Shown in pieces: positions 34,440-43,261 of a stretch of 63,596 bases of DNA. Made by a program: the position numbers and the translations under genes. Position 1 is the first letter of the stretch. Every line of letters starts with the position of its first letter. Source of the DNA: an uncultured Bacteroidales bacterium (GTDB lineage Bacteria > Bacteroidota > Bacteroidia > Bacteroidales > Muribaculaceae); assembly GCA_902785925.1 (NCBI GenBank), contig CADAAI010000029.1, positions 1 to 63,596 of the forward strand, given 5' to 3'. The notes beneath the pieces are model-generated. The model worked only from the letters and a program-made list of their open reading frames with translations. It had not been told where the DNA came from and did not search any database.

Positions 34440-35114
34440 TTAAGGAAACCACTTGCGTATTCTTTTAAGAAATGATTGGGACAAATTAGAGTTTTTCTTT
34501 TTGCACCATAATGCGATGTATTTATAGGCATCACCTTTTGGACCAGAAAAACCACTGTTTATATCATTCGACTTGAAATATTCTATCTTTGTCAAAGCTT
34601 CTTCTATATTTCCCGAATGTATATCCATCATTAAAGTATATACAGGCGAGACCTTTCCATACTTCTGTCCGTTAGATGGAGAGAACAAATCAGGATTCGG
34701 GTTTTCTTCAATAAAATCGAATGTGTCCTTTTCGATTTGTTTAAACATATCATCCCAATGATTGCTTATTTCTTCCTCAGAATACTCAGATATCTTATTT
34801 GCATCAAAAACAATATAATCTTTCAAGCTAATTCCATCTATAGCAAAAGCCCCATCACCTCTTAGGCTCTTGGGTGCCTGTATGTTTTCAGACATTTCGA
34901 ATATGTCCCACCATAAATCATCGACAAAAAGTGGCTTGACTTTAAGATAAGCATCTTCCAATGTAAGATGATAGAGGCAGAAGAAATAGTCAGAAACTAT
35001 TTTCCAATTTATATAGCCGCGTTGTTTCCAACCATATTTCTTTGAGACTTGTTTTCTGTATGAATTTTCAGTCTTCTCAAAAATATCTCTTGCTTTAATT
35101 TCTTCTCTTGTCAT
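34440..35114 (-). CDS. Cytosolic protein of unknown function
   Basis: This 224-residue protein has no signal peptide or membrane helix. It is rich in aromatic and acidic residues (NWKIVSDYFFCLYHLTLEDAY, DDLWWDIFEMSE, IEKDTFDFIEENPNPD) and has a basic C-terminus (SFLKRIRKWFP). I recognise no family. Its size, acidity and setting resemble polymorphic-toxin immunity proteins, but no toxin gene is next to it, so this is speculation. It is preceded by an intact promoter-leader cassette. Confidence 0.65.
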   Translation of the reverse strand: MTREEIKARDIFEKTENSYRKQVSKKYGWKQRGYINWKIVSDYFFCLYHLTLEDAYLKVKPLFVDDLWWDIFEMSENIQAPKSLRGDGAFAIDGISLKDYIVFDANKISEYSEEEISNHWDDMFKQIEKDTFDFIEENPNPDLFSPSNGQKYGKVSPVYTLMMDIHSGNIEEALTKIEYFKSNDINSGFSGPKGDAYKYIALWCKKKNSNLSQSFLKRIRKWFP

Positions 35115-35147
35115 AATTCAATCTGTTTTCTGCCATCGGCAAAGATA
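35115..35147 (-). promoter_or_regulatory. Promoter-leader cassette, copy E
   Basis: TATCTTTG (35140-35147, minus strand) plus the same 25-nt leader as at 32893, one base different, placed directly before the ATG at 35114. Confidence 0.85.
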
Positions 35148-35225
35148 GCGTTTTTTCGTTATTACTTAATCATTTTCTAGAATCTGAAGAAGAGGAAAAT
35201 GGTTTTCAATCTTCTTTAGGAATCG

Positions 35226-36116
35226 TCACTGAGGTTCATCCACTTTCTCTTCGATTATTGGATCGCCTTCATGATAACGATAATCATAATCATTATCACT
35301 ATTGATATTGCCTATTCTCAGGTAAATACTATCGCATTGAGAGATTGAGAGTTTTCTTTCAGCAAGTCCCATGGCAGCCCTACATCCAAGCTTAAAGCTT
35401 TCGAGGTTGAACTTGCTTGATATTGAATTATATCGAATCAACTCAAAAATAACGTCAGTAATCATAATTTTGCCAAGCTCGTATGACGAAGAGATATTTT
35501 CTTGTGCTTCCATTCTAATTAGCATTAATAAGAAACCTGTAGCATAAGCTTTTTGGTTGGCAGGAATCACATCTTTGCTTTTGCCTGTAATCTCATAAAT
35601 ATAATCCTGCAAACCAGGTTGTAGCCCCTTCATTGTGCCATAAAAGGAGAAGAATTTGCATCTTTCTTCTTGAGGGAGCTCCGATGGATTCATATCATCG
35701 GGAAGGCTGAGCATGTATTCCTGAATAGCAATAGTGTCTTGTGGTAAAATCAAATCATTGTTTGCCACCTTACTCATACCGTCAATAATGCATTCAAGAA
35801 GAATGCCATCTTTTTCTTTGTAATGCTCATAGCTGTCAAGAAAAAACACACCTTGCATGAACCCGACACTAAATGAGGGAGAGTTTATTGAGTCTTGCAG
35901 ATAATTTAAATAGTGAATGTGGTCATCTATTGCTTTTAAAAAATCAACAGCTGATGTTTCATTCCACTCCCAATTTAAGTTGGATGTTTCTGCTGATAGA
36001 TATACACGAGTGTAAGAGTCGCCTATAGCGTAGGAAATTGAATCAAAATCTTCAACTTGAGCCTCGCCACTAAGTGCAGCAAAACTTAGAATTAATATAA
36101 GTAATATCTTTTTCAT
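35226..36116 (-). CDS. Secreted protein, weakly like FKBP N-terminal modules
   Basis: This 296-residue protein has a signal peptide (MKKILLILILSFAALSGEA) and a helical body. DSISYAIGDSYTRVY near residue 25 and SYELGKIMITD near 216 recall the DxxSYxxG starts of the dimerisation modules found before FKBP-type prolyl isomerases in Bacteroides, here in two copies and without an isomerase domain. This is a weak resemblance. It has its own start in an AT-rich gap. Confidence 0.6.
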   Translation of the reverse strand: MKKILLILILSFAALSGEAQVEDFDSISYAIGDSYTRVYLSAETSNLNWEWNETSAVDFLKAIDDHIHYLNYLQDSINSPSFSVGFMQGVFFLDSYEHYKEKDGILLECIIDGMSKVANNDLILPQDTIAIQEYMLSLPDDMNPSELPQEERCKFFSFYGTMKGLQPGLQDYIYEITGKSKDVIPANQKAYATGFLLMLIRMEAQENISSSYELGKIMITDVIFELIRYNSISSKFNLESFKLGCRAAMGLAERKLSISQCDSIYLRIGNINSDNDYDYRYHEGDPIIEEKVDEPQ

Positions 36117-36178
36117 TTTTTCTTCTTTAAGTTGTGGAACGATAATGCTTTTTTAAATATCTTCAAAAGAGATGTTAA

Positions 36179-36559
36179 CTACTGTTCTATTGAATAGTTT
36201 CTTATAAGTATCTGACATACAAGATATACTGCTGCAATTATATTAATGACAGATAGTAGTATTAAAATTATTGCAAAAAAGAGCATTGGAGAAGCAACTG
36301 CCACAAGCAGGAAGCAGAACAAAGCAAAAAATATGCTGTAAAGAATCATGACAAAGTCAACAAAAACAACCCACTTGCGATTAGTGTATAAACCAATAAT
36401 ACTACTTACAGACAGAATACTGCCAATCACAAGAGAGTCTATAGGCGATTTCAGTTCATGCTTGCCATACCTCACACAGAAAAAACAGATTATCAGAACT
36501 ATGCCCTGAAGTAGATACCAATGCAAAATGATTCTTCTTTTATTTACTTGTTTTGTCAT
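36179..36559 (-). CDS. Small four-helix membrane protein
   Basis: This 126-residue protein has a short basic N-terminus (MTKQVNKRR) and about four transmembrane helices (WYLLQGIVLIICFFCV, LVIGSILSVSSIIGLY, VVFVDFVMILYSIFFALFCF, and a last one). No motif identifies the function. It is preceded by the promoter-leader cassette, and it is the first gene of the AT-rich block on this strand. Confidence 0.7.
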   Translation of the reverse strand: MTKQVNKRRIILHWYLLQGIVLIICFFCVRYGKHELKSPIDSLVIGSILSVSSIIGLYTNRKWVVFVDFVMILYSIFFALFCFLLVAVASPMLFFAIILILLSVINIIAAVYLVCQILIRNYSIEQ

Positions 36560-36592
36560 AATTCAATCAGTTTTCTGCCATCCGCAAAGATA
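36560..36592 (-). promoter_or_regulatory. Promoter-leader cassette, copy G
   Basis: TATCTTTG (36585-36592, minus strand), the same 25-nt leader with two changes, and here also a TTTG box 19 bp upstream (36612-36615), making it the most complete promoter of the three. Confidence 0.85.
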
Positions 36593-36610
36593 GCGGTTTT
36601 GAGGTAATAA

Positions 36611-36748
36611 TCAAACTATTTGAGTAATATCTTCAGCATTTATTATAGCGAGAATTTGTTGAATGAGGCTTTTTCGAGGTTTTGGTTGAAAATTGTAAGA
36701 ACAGCCTGCAAGCACTGGGATTAATATGAAAACCCAAAACTTCTTCAT
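36611..36748 (-). CDS. Very small lipoprotein
   Basis: The ATG at 36748 opens a 45-residue frame with a lipobox signal (MKKFWVFILIPVLAGC, Cys16) and a short basic tail. It begins 22 nt after the stop of the four-domain phosphatase gene and could be translated from the same transcript. The signal is convincing but the mature part is only 30 residues, so it could be a remnant. Confidence 0.5.
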   Translation of the reverse strand: MKKFWVFILIPVLAGCSYNFQPKPRKSLIQQILAIINAEDITQIV

Positions 36749-36770
36749 AGTATTATAAAAATATGCAAAT

Positions 36771-39611
36771 CTACTGATTGCCAAGCATGATATTATAGAC
36801 GGTGGTAACATCGCCTGATGTAATGTAGCCATCGCCGTCCTGATCGCCATTGACAATCGAAGTAGAGTCGCCATTGAGGATGTAGTCGTAGAGCGCCGTA
36901 ACATCGGCACTATTAACTGCTCCGTCACCATTTACGTCACCTTTATTCCTTATCGACTGATATTCTTTTTGGGCTTTGTCAAGCATAGTTTTGAACAATG
37001 ACTCGTCATGGAGCTTGCCCAAGCAACATGTTGCCATGATTCTTGCAGCCATTACATCGCTTGAGTAGCACATACCTTGAATTATGCGGCTATCACCATA
37101 GTCATATCCTCGCTTTATGATAGCCTGCTGACTATCGGGCATCACCTCAGCTAAAGCCAACGCTAAAGCCCACCCTAAGGCAGCATGGCGTGAGGGATAG
37201 GACGACTCGGCATAGAGCTGCCACGCCTCACCGGCATAGGGAATATCCTCGCCAAGCTCGACATAAGGACGGGCACGATAATGCGACTTCTTGACATCGG
37301 TAATGTAAGTGCTCAGGATAAATTTCAATACCTTGACAAACATAGAGATTTGAGGCGTCTCGGCCTCAGAGATATTCACCCAAGGCTGGCACTGATCAAA
37401 AATGCTTAAGAAATAATCATCGGCTAGTGATGCATCGGCGGCAGCAAGCACTCCTCGCTCGGTATCGCGCAGTGTTGCAGCACGCCAGTGAGTCTCGACA
37501 TCATCGGCAAACAAGACATCATCGACGGTGGGTGGAGTTTCCAGAATCTTATTAATCGATGGAAAAGGAGCCTGAAGGGCATCTTGAGTAAGCCCCGAGA
37601 GCGTCAAGTATTCATTGCGGGCAGCAGTCATCATCGCATCAAATTGTGTGGTTGAGCGTTCAATAGTCAGTGATGCGCTGGCGCAGATCAATGCCGCGTC
37701 GATGTCGCTCTGCCAATGTGCTCCAGTTATCACGCTGCTAGTAGCACAATCCATTGCCCTTGAGAGTATGGTATCCTGCAAATTCGGAGCCATCTGAGCC
37801 AAAGCTAAAGCCGTGCTCCACACTATCACTGCGTGACGAGATGGATAGGTAGTTGTGTCGGCAAGAGCCGCTTGCGCGTCGTTCTCATCACACGGTTGCT
37901 CGTTCATTAACTCAAAAGGTCGCTTGCGAGCCAAAGTTGGGCACATCGTACCACAACTGGCTACTCCTGCCTGCGCCACATGGCCGAGAAGATGGTAGAT
38001 GGCTGGCGTTGTAGTCGCATCAATGTCGACATTCAGAATGCCACTGTAAATGCTGCACAGGCGGTCAATGTCGCACTCCGAGTCAAGTCGTGCCAACTCA
38101 CCAATCTCTGTGTCGCGCTGCGACTTTCCATATATCCAGCGGTAGAAATCGCCAGTGAACCCCACGCTCGACGAGTCGGGCGGCAACGGCAGCACCGTTT
38201 CGGTTCTTGGAGTGAGGTTTGTAGCTTCATAGGTGTCCTGTTCTATCGAATCATACTCCTGCTTTGCAGCCTGAAGCAAGCTGGTAAAATAGGACTCGTT
38301 GTGCATCTTGGCAAGCACGCAAGCTGCCATAACACGTCCAGCCTGCACATCGCTTGGATAATGGAAGCCAGTAATAACACGGCTCCAACCAAAGTCATAA
38401 CCATGCTTAAGAATGGCATCCTGAAAGTCGGGCATCACCTCGGCAAGCACGAGTGCCAACCCCCACCCTATGACCGCATGACCCGATGGATAGGACGACT
38501 CGTTGCGATAGGTTTCCTCGTCGGCAGGAACAGCTGTTGGGTCGCCCAGCTGAACATAGGGGCGGTTACGATACCAATAGTCCTTCATCCCCATGGCATG
38601 GAGACCAAACATAAGTTTTGCCGTCTTGATCAGCGTGGTAAGATTAGGCGTAGTGGTGGTGGAAATAGTGAAAGGGGTGCATGCATCAAAGCCTGCGATG
38701 ATAGCATCGTCGTTAAGGTCGGCATCGGCAACAGCCTGCGCACCACGCTCGGTGTCGCGCTCGGTCTTTGCGTCCCAATAACCAGCCACTTCGCTGTAAT
38801 AGTGATAAGAGTCCTCAAGAGCTGGCCCATCAAGAATCTTGTCTGCTGCTGGAACAGTCGATATTCCTATTTCGCTCTCGGTTAGTCCTTTCAGATTGAG
38901 ATATTCCTCACGTGCCGCAGCAAGGTCGGCTGCATAGTCCTGTGTGGCATGAGCTCGCGCCATAGCTGCACTAGCGCACAAGAATGCAGCGTCGACATCA
39001 CTCTGCCAGTGCGCTCCCACTATAACTCGGCTGATGCCGTAATCATAGGCACGCCCAAGAATAGTATCTTGCAAGCAAGGGACCATCTCGGCAAGCGCCA
39101 AAGCTGTACCCCAGGCATAAGAAGTGTGAGATGAGGGATAGGAACTGTTGGTCGACAGGTTATCATAAGAATCGTACTGTCCCCATACTGGCTCATGCAT
39201 CACAAGGAAGGGACGCTTGCGGAAATAGGTATTTTTCATTCGTGCCACGCCACTAGAGCCGGTAGAACCAGAGCGTGCCATAAGCTGGAAAATGGCAGGA
39301 GTATGTTCCACCGAGATGTCAACACCAAGCACACCACTATAGATTTCGCACATGCGAGCGATACCGAAACGAGAGTCCTCACTTGCCATCTCGCCACGAG
39401 GAGTGTTGCGCTGCGCCTTGGCAAAAATCCAGCGTGCGAAATCGCCGTTGCGCATGATGTGCGACGAGTCAGGAGGCAGTGGCAGATAAGCTATGGGGTT
39501 GGGCACCTCATCGGCCTGAAGATAGTTTTCGCCGCTAGATGTAAATACAGTTCCCACCACCAAAATGGTGACAAGAAGCACACTCGCATATTTTCTCCAG
39601 CTAGCAATCAT
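36771..39611 (-). CDS. Secreted protein with four class A acid phosphatase domains and a dockerin
   Basis: This 946-residue protein has a signal peptide (1-28), four PAP2/class A acid phosphatase domains (about 40-245, 255-455, 470-675, 685-890) and a dockerin-like tail (891-946, two calcium loops). The family signature K-x6-RP, PSGH, SR-x5-H-x3-D is complete in domain 1 (Lys126, PSSH, His201, Asp205) and domain 2 (Lys343, PSGH, His417, Asp421). Domain 3 has Cys557 for the lysine and Ser626 for the arginine. Domain 4 has Cys848 in place of the nucleophile histidine. Domains 1 and 3, and 2 and 4, are most alike, so a two-domain unit was duplicated. It follows pafA by 26 nt. Confidence 0.92.
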   Translation of the reverse strand: MIASWRKYASVLLVTILVVGTVFTSSGENYLQADEVPNPIAYLPLPPDSSHIMRNGDFARWIFAKAQRNTPRGEMASEDSRFGIARMCEIYSGVLGVDISVEHTPAIFQLMARSGSTGSSGVARMKNTYFRKRPFLVMHEPVWGQYDSYDNLSTNSSYPSSHTSYAWGTALALAEMVPCLQDTILGRAYDYGISRVIVGAHWQSDVDAAFLCASAAMARAHATQDYAADLAAAREEYLNLKGLTESEIGISTVPAADKILDGPALEDSYHYYSEVAGYWDAKTERDTERGAQAVADADLNDDAIIAGFDACTPFTISTTTTPNLTTLIKTAKLMFGLHAMGMKDYWYRNRPYVQLGDPTAVPADEETYRNESSYPSGHAVIGWGLALVLAEVMPDFQDAILKHGYDFGWSRVITGFHYPSDVQAGRVMAACVLAKMHNESYFTSLLQAAKQEYDSIEQDTYEATNLTPRTETVLPLPPDSSSVGFTGDFYRWIYGKSQRDTEIGELARLDSECDIDRLCSIYSGILNVDIDATTTPAIYHLLGHVAQAGVASCGTMCPTLARKRPFELMNEQPCDENDAQAALADTTTYPSRHAVIVWSTALALAQMAPNLQDTILSRAMDCATSSVITGAHWQSDIDAALICASASLTIERSTTQFDAMMTAARNEYLTLSGLTQDALQAPFPSINKILETPPTVDDVLFADDVETHWRAATLRDTERGVLAAADASLADDYFLSIFDQCQPWVNISEAETPQISMFVKVLKFILSTYITDVKKSHYRARPYVELGEDIPYAGEAWQLYAESSYPSRHAALGWALALALAEVMPDSQQAIIKRGYDYGDSRIIQGMCYSSDVMAARIMATCCLGKLHDESLFKTMLDKAQKEYQSIRNKGDVNGDGAVNSADVTALYDYILNGDSTSIVNGDQDGDGYITSGDVTTVYNIMLGNQ

Positions 39612-39637
39612 TTCAACTCACCCCATAGGACAGGAAA

Positions 39638-41131
39638 TCAAGGCCTTCTATTATCGGGAACATCGAATGTAATAGCATCGCCCACACAAGCATTAGGCAT
39701 CTGGATGTGAAGCATGGCGCAAACTGTGGGCGCCGCGTCAACGATGCGTGTTGGCTTCACTGTGGAACCATGTGGCACATGCCATCCCATGAACACTAGT
39801 GGAATGTGGCTGTCGTATGGGTTCCATGAACCATGAGTAGTGCCTTTATAATCACTCTTCACCTTGAATGGGAAGTATCCTGCCTGAGTCATCACTACTA
39901 TGTCGCCACTGCGACCACGGTGATAGCCATTGATGAGACGTTCCTTGAGAATGTCAGGGATACTTGCCTCTGACACCTTATCGAAGTCAACTGCGCAAAC
40001 TAGGTCTTTCTCACGCGACAACACACCAATAGCCACCTTCTTCACCAACTCTATATCGGCACCCACACTATCGATTTTAGCATGGTCGAGATAGACACGA
40101 TAGTCGTAGATAGCCTTTACGGCACTAGGCACACCACACTCGTTGAAGATAGCATTGTTCATTGCTTTGCGGGCGGCGCTAGCATCCCAGCCACCGGCAG
40201 GCTGATTGTGATCATTCATAAAATTTGGGTTATGGGCGCCACCATGGTCGGCACTCAAGAACAGCAGGTAATTGCCGCGTCCCACTTGCTTGTCAAGCTC
40301 CTTGAAGAAATGAGCCAGCTCCTTGTCGAGCTGCATATACACCTCATAGTTCTCGCGACCACGAGTGCTGTAGGTGTGACCTATGGCGTCGGTCGACGAA
40401 ACACTCACGCACAGCATATCGGTGTACTTGCCACGGCCCAGCTTCTCGTTCTCGAGAATAGCCTCGGCCATACGGAAGGTGTAGGTCACACCCTCGTTGC
40501 TGGTGTTGAGGTCGTGCTTGGGCTCGGTGTTGTACTTGCGATTGAACTTCTCAACCCAGTTGGGCAGACGGTCCATATAATAGGTGCTGGTAACAAAGTG
40601 GCCAACCTCGCTGTCCCACCAGAAGGCGGCATCGGCACTGTGGCCAGCCGGGAGGATTGCTGCACGCGGCTTTATTGCCACACCGAAGACCTTGCACTCA
40701 AAGTCGAAAGCCTGCTTCAGCTCGTCGCCAATGGTTGTGGAAAGCAGATTGCGAGGAGAGTTATGTCCGTACTTGCTGTCGGTGCCCACACCATCCACAC
40801 TATCGTCGTCGGTACTTGATACTCGCTTGCCGTCAATCATAAAACTATTGCCGGCGATGCCATGGAAAAATGGCACTGAGCCAGTGTAGAGGCTAGTGTG
40901 ACCAATGGCAGTGACCGTGGGTACATAGTTTATCATCGTATTTTCGCACGAATATCCCTCATTGAGCAGTCGCCTGATACCGTCGGTGCCGTAGTCCTCG
41001 TAGTAGTAATACAGATAGTCCCACCGCATTTGGTCAACAACCACACCCACCACAAGCTTGGGTCGCTCAATCTGTGCCATGCTGCTCAATGCCGCAGCCA
41101 CAATTGTCAATAAAATGAGAAATCTTTTCAT
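39638..41131 (-). CDS. pafA: PafA-like periplasmic alkaline phosphatase
   Basis: This 497-residue protein has a signal peptide and the alkaline phosphatase superfamily fold. DQMRWDYLYYY carries a metal aspartate, VPTVTAIGHTS the likely nucleophile (Thr74), Asn95 is in IAGNSF, and IKPRAAILPAGH carries the Lys153/Arg155 pair typical of calcium/phosphate-independent PafA phosphatases. SADHGGAHNP gives further metal ligands. PafA releases phosphate from many phosphomonoesters in the periplasm. It heads an operon with the four-domain acid phosphatase. Confidence 0.9.
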   Translation of the reverse strand: MKRFLILLTIVAAALSSMAQIERPKLVVGVVVDQMRWDYLYYYYEDYGTDGIRRLLNEGYSCENTMINYVPTVTAIGHTSLYTGSVPFFHGIAGNSFMIDGKRVSSTDDDSVDGVGTDSKYGHNSPRNLLSTTIGDELKQAFDFECKVFGVAIKPRAAILPAGHSADAAFWWDSEVGHFVTSTYYMDRLPNWVEKFNRKYNTEPKHDLNTSNEGVTYTFRMAEAILENEKLGRGKYTDMLCVSVSSTDAIGHTYSTRGRENYEVYMQLDKELAHFFKELDKQVGRGNYLLFLSADHGGAHNPNFMNDHNQPAGGWDASAARKAMNNAIFNECGVPSAVKAIYDYRVYLDHAKIDSVGADIELVKKVAIGVLSREKDLVCAVDFDKVSEASIPDILKERLINGYHRGRSGDIVVMTQAGYFPFKVKSDYKGTTHGSWNPYDSHIPLVFMGWHVPHGSTVKPTRIVDAAPTVCAMLHIQMPNACVGDAITFDVPDNRRP

Positions 41132-41173
41132 TGTGCTATGCTTATCTTTAATTGGTTATTAATTTTCAACGCC

Positions 41174-41181
41174 CAAAGTTA
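41174..41181 (-). promoter_or_regulatory. Promoter -7 box of the pafA operon
   Basis: On the minus strand TAACTTTG. The predicted start is near 41167, about 36 nt before the pafA ATG. Confidence 0.6.
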
Positions 41182-41244
41182 GTTATAATAGTTTAAAGAA
41201 AAAAATTTTCAACTTGAAACGAACCACTAATGAACCTTCAATTT

Positions 41245-41275
41245 TTTGTATAATTGATTTTTTTATATATCTTTG
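41245..41275 (+). promoter_or_regulatory. Promoter of the Sel1 gene
   Basis: TTTG (41245-41248), 19 bp, TATCTTTG (41268-41275): full consensus. The start would be near 41282, giving a 60-nt leader. It is divergent from the pafA promoter. Confidence 0.78.
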
Positions 41276-41342
41276 CACTGATGAATCATGACATAATGTT
41301 TAACTATGGCTCCAAGCGGAGCTCACAAAGAACTCAATAACT

Positions 41343-42080
41343 ATGAAACGAATCGCATTCAAGCAGTTAATATCGTTGATAGCCCTCACTATCATTTTTT
41401 CAGTGAACGTCGACGCCCAGAAAAAGAAGAACGGCACATCAATTCCAGCCAACCTCTCGGGCCAGGCAAGAGAATGCTACCAAGCAGCAGTCAACGGCGA
41501 CGACAAGGCGCAGCTCATGCTCGGATATTGCTATCAGGAGGGTGAAGGTGCTCCCAAAGACCAAGCTATGGCGATCTACTGGTACCAGCAAGCTGCCGAG
41601 AAGGGCAATGTTATAGCCCAGTACAACATGGGCGACATCTACGACCAAGGCAATGGTGTGGCTCAAAATTTCACCATGGCTGCCTTCTGGTATCGCAAAG
41701 CTGCCGAACAAGGCGACGCTCTAGCACAATGCTGTCTGGGTAACTGTTATTACAATGGAGATGGCCTTGGTATAGACTATAACCAAGCCGCTTACTGGTT
41801 CCGCAAGGCTGCTGCACAGGGCAATGCTCTGGGACAGCGCTGCCTTGGCATCTGCTACGACGAGGGCAACGGTGTGAGCCAGGACCACAAGATTGCCGCC
41901 GAGTGGTATGAGAAAGCTGCTATCCAAGGCGACCCCGTGGCACAACTCAACCTTGGTCTGTCCTATGCCGAGGGCCAAGGTGTGAAGAAAGACAAGAAGA
42001 AAGCCATTGAGTGGCTCAGCAAGGCAGCTGCTCAGGGCGAAGAAGATGCCAAGCAAGCCCTCAAGGAACTGGGTAAGTAG
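41343..42080 (+). CDS. Secreted Sel1-repeat protein
   Basis: This 245-residue protein has a signal peptide (about 1-26) and five to six Sel1-like repeats of 36 residues, each with the AxxxLGxxYxxGxGVxxDxxxAxxWYxxAA pattern, for example AQLMLGYCYQEGEGAPKDQ and AQYNMGDIYDQGNGVAQNF. Sel1 repeats form a solenoid for protein-protein contacts. A stable hairpin follows the gene. Its partner is unknown. Confidence 0.9.
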   Translation: MKRIAFKQLISLIALTIIFSVNVDAQKKKNGTSIPANLSGQARECYQAAVNGDDKAQLMLGYCYQEGEGAPKDQAMAIYWYQQAAEKGNVIAQYNMGDIYDQGNGVAQNFTMAAFWYRKAAEQGDALAQCCLGNCYYNGDGLGIDYNQAAYWFRKAAAQGNALGQRCLGICYDEGNGVSQDHKIAAEWYEKAAIQGDPVAQLNLGLSYAEGQGVKKDKKKAIEWLSKAAAQGEEDAKQALKELGK

Positions 42081-42101
42081 CTTGGTGAATGGAGAGTACA
42101 G

Positions 42102-42134
42102 AGAGCAAGGCATAAATTTGTCTTGCTCTTTTTT
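42102..42134 (+). terminator. Terminator of the Sel1 gene
   Basis: AGAGCAAG and CTTGCTCT form an 8-bp stem with a 12-nt loop, followed by a T-run. Confidence 0.85.
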
Positions 42135-42224
42135 AGTGTAAAGTAAAGAGCTTAAAGTGGAGAGGTAAAAGGTTGCCTCGGCTACTATAACACTATTCTA
42201 CTACGTTAAACATTAAGTAAAAAA

Positions 42225-42256
42225 TTTGCCCACCTAAATTTTAATCACTATTTTTG
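42225..42256 (+). promoter_or_regulatory. Promoter of the dockerin/FISUMP gene
   Basis: TTTG (42225-42228), 20 bp, TATTTTTG (42249-42256). The start near 42263 supports the ATG at 42284 and excludes the ATG at 42254. Confidence 0.8.
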
Positions 42257-42283
42257 CGCTCTGAAACCAACAAAACCGACAAT

Positions 42284-43144
42284 ATGAAAAAAGTTTTTTC
42301 AATTATTGCAATGCTTACCGTGGTTACTGTAGCAATGGCCCAACCTCGTGCCGTCGATGGCGACGTGAACGGCGACGGCAATGTCACCAGTGCCGACATC
42401 ACAGTACTTTATAACTATCTGCTCAATGGCGACACAAGCGAACTCGTCAATGGCGACGTAACTGGCGACGGCCATATTACCAGCAACGATGTCACCTATG
42501 TCTACAACATCTTATTGGGTATTCCTAACCCTATCAACCATGAATATGTCGACTTGGGATTGCCCAGCGGAACGCTGTGGGCGACTATGAACATTGGAGC
42601 CAACAATCCCGAGGAGTGTGGCGACTATTTCTCATGGGGTGAGACCACGGCAAGAGAAGTAGAAGACCCTTACTGGAACCACTACCAATGGAGCGTCAAC
42701 AAATGGAACACGATAACTAAATACTGCATCAATAGCAGTCATGGCTCCAATGGCTTTGCCGATAACTTGACTGAGCTTGAACCCGAGGACGATGCCGCTA
42801 CAGTCAACTGGGGTCCAGACTGGCAAATGCCCTCTAAAACGCAGATGGAAGAGTTGCGCACCAAATGCACATGGCAGTGGACAACAAAGAACGGTGTGAA
42901 AGGATACATGGTGAAAAGCAAAAATAATGGAAATTCAATGTTCTTGCCTGTCACCGACTACTACTCCAATGGCGAAATCCATTACACAGGCAACCTTGGC
43001 TACTATTGGTCGCGCACGCTCCATGAAACAACATCGTACAAAGCTTACTACCTCTTCTTTTACACATCGAGCAATTTGGAATGTACCTACGGCAATCGTT
43101 ACAGTGGTTATGCCGTGCGTGCTGTCCGAACGCAAACATATTGA
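42284..43144 (+). CDS. Secreted dockerin-like / FISUMP domain protein
   Basis: This 286-residue protein (start 42284, set by the promoter) has a signal peptide, two dockerin-like calcium loops near the N-terminus (GDVNGDGNVTSADITVLYNY and GDVTGDGHITSNDVTYVYN), and a C-terminal domain. EYVDLGLPSGTLWATMNIGA and GDYFSWGETTA mark it as the Fibrobacter succinogenes major paralogous (FISUMP) domain, of unknown function. It ends with LECTYGNRYSGYAVRAVR. A remnant of the same C-terminus lies after the PPAD gene. Confidence 0.85.
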   Translation: MKKVFSIIAMLTVVTVAMAQPRAVDGDVNGDGNVTSADITVLYNYLLNGDTSELVNGDVTGDGHITSNDVTYVYNILLGIPNPINHEYVDLGLPSGTLWATMNIGANNPEECGDYFSWGETTAREVEDPYWNHYQWSVNKWNTITKYCINSSHGSNGFADNLTELEPEDDAATVNWGPDWQMPSKTQMEELRTKCTWQWTTKNGVKGYMVKSKNNGNSMFLPVTDYYSNGEIHYTGNLGYYWSRTLHETTSYKAYYLFFYTSSNLECTYGNRYSGYAVRAVRTQTY

Positions 43145-43261
43145 TGGCTACGCGTGACGAATAAGCAACAAAACAAAAAATATGCAACAAAAATATAATC
43201 AATTTAGAAAAAAATAGACATTTGCACCAATTGTCTAATCATATCATTCATTCATGTCATT

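Noticed and set aside
34440..35114. Toxin-immunity pair in the AT-rich island
   Set aside because: The acidic cytosolic protein would fit an immunity role, but no toxin domain or secretion gene is adjacent. Kept as unknown.
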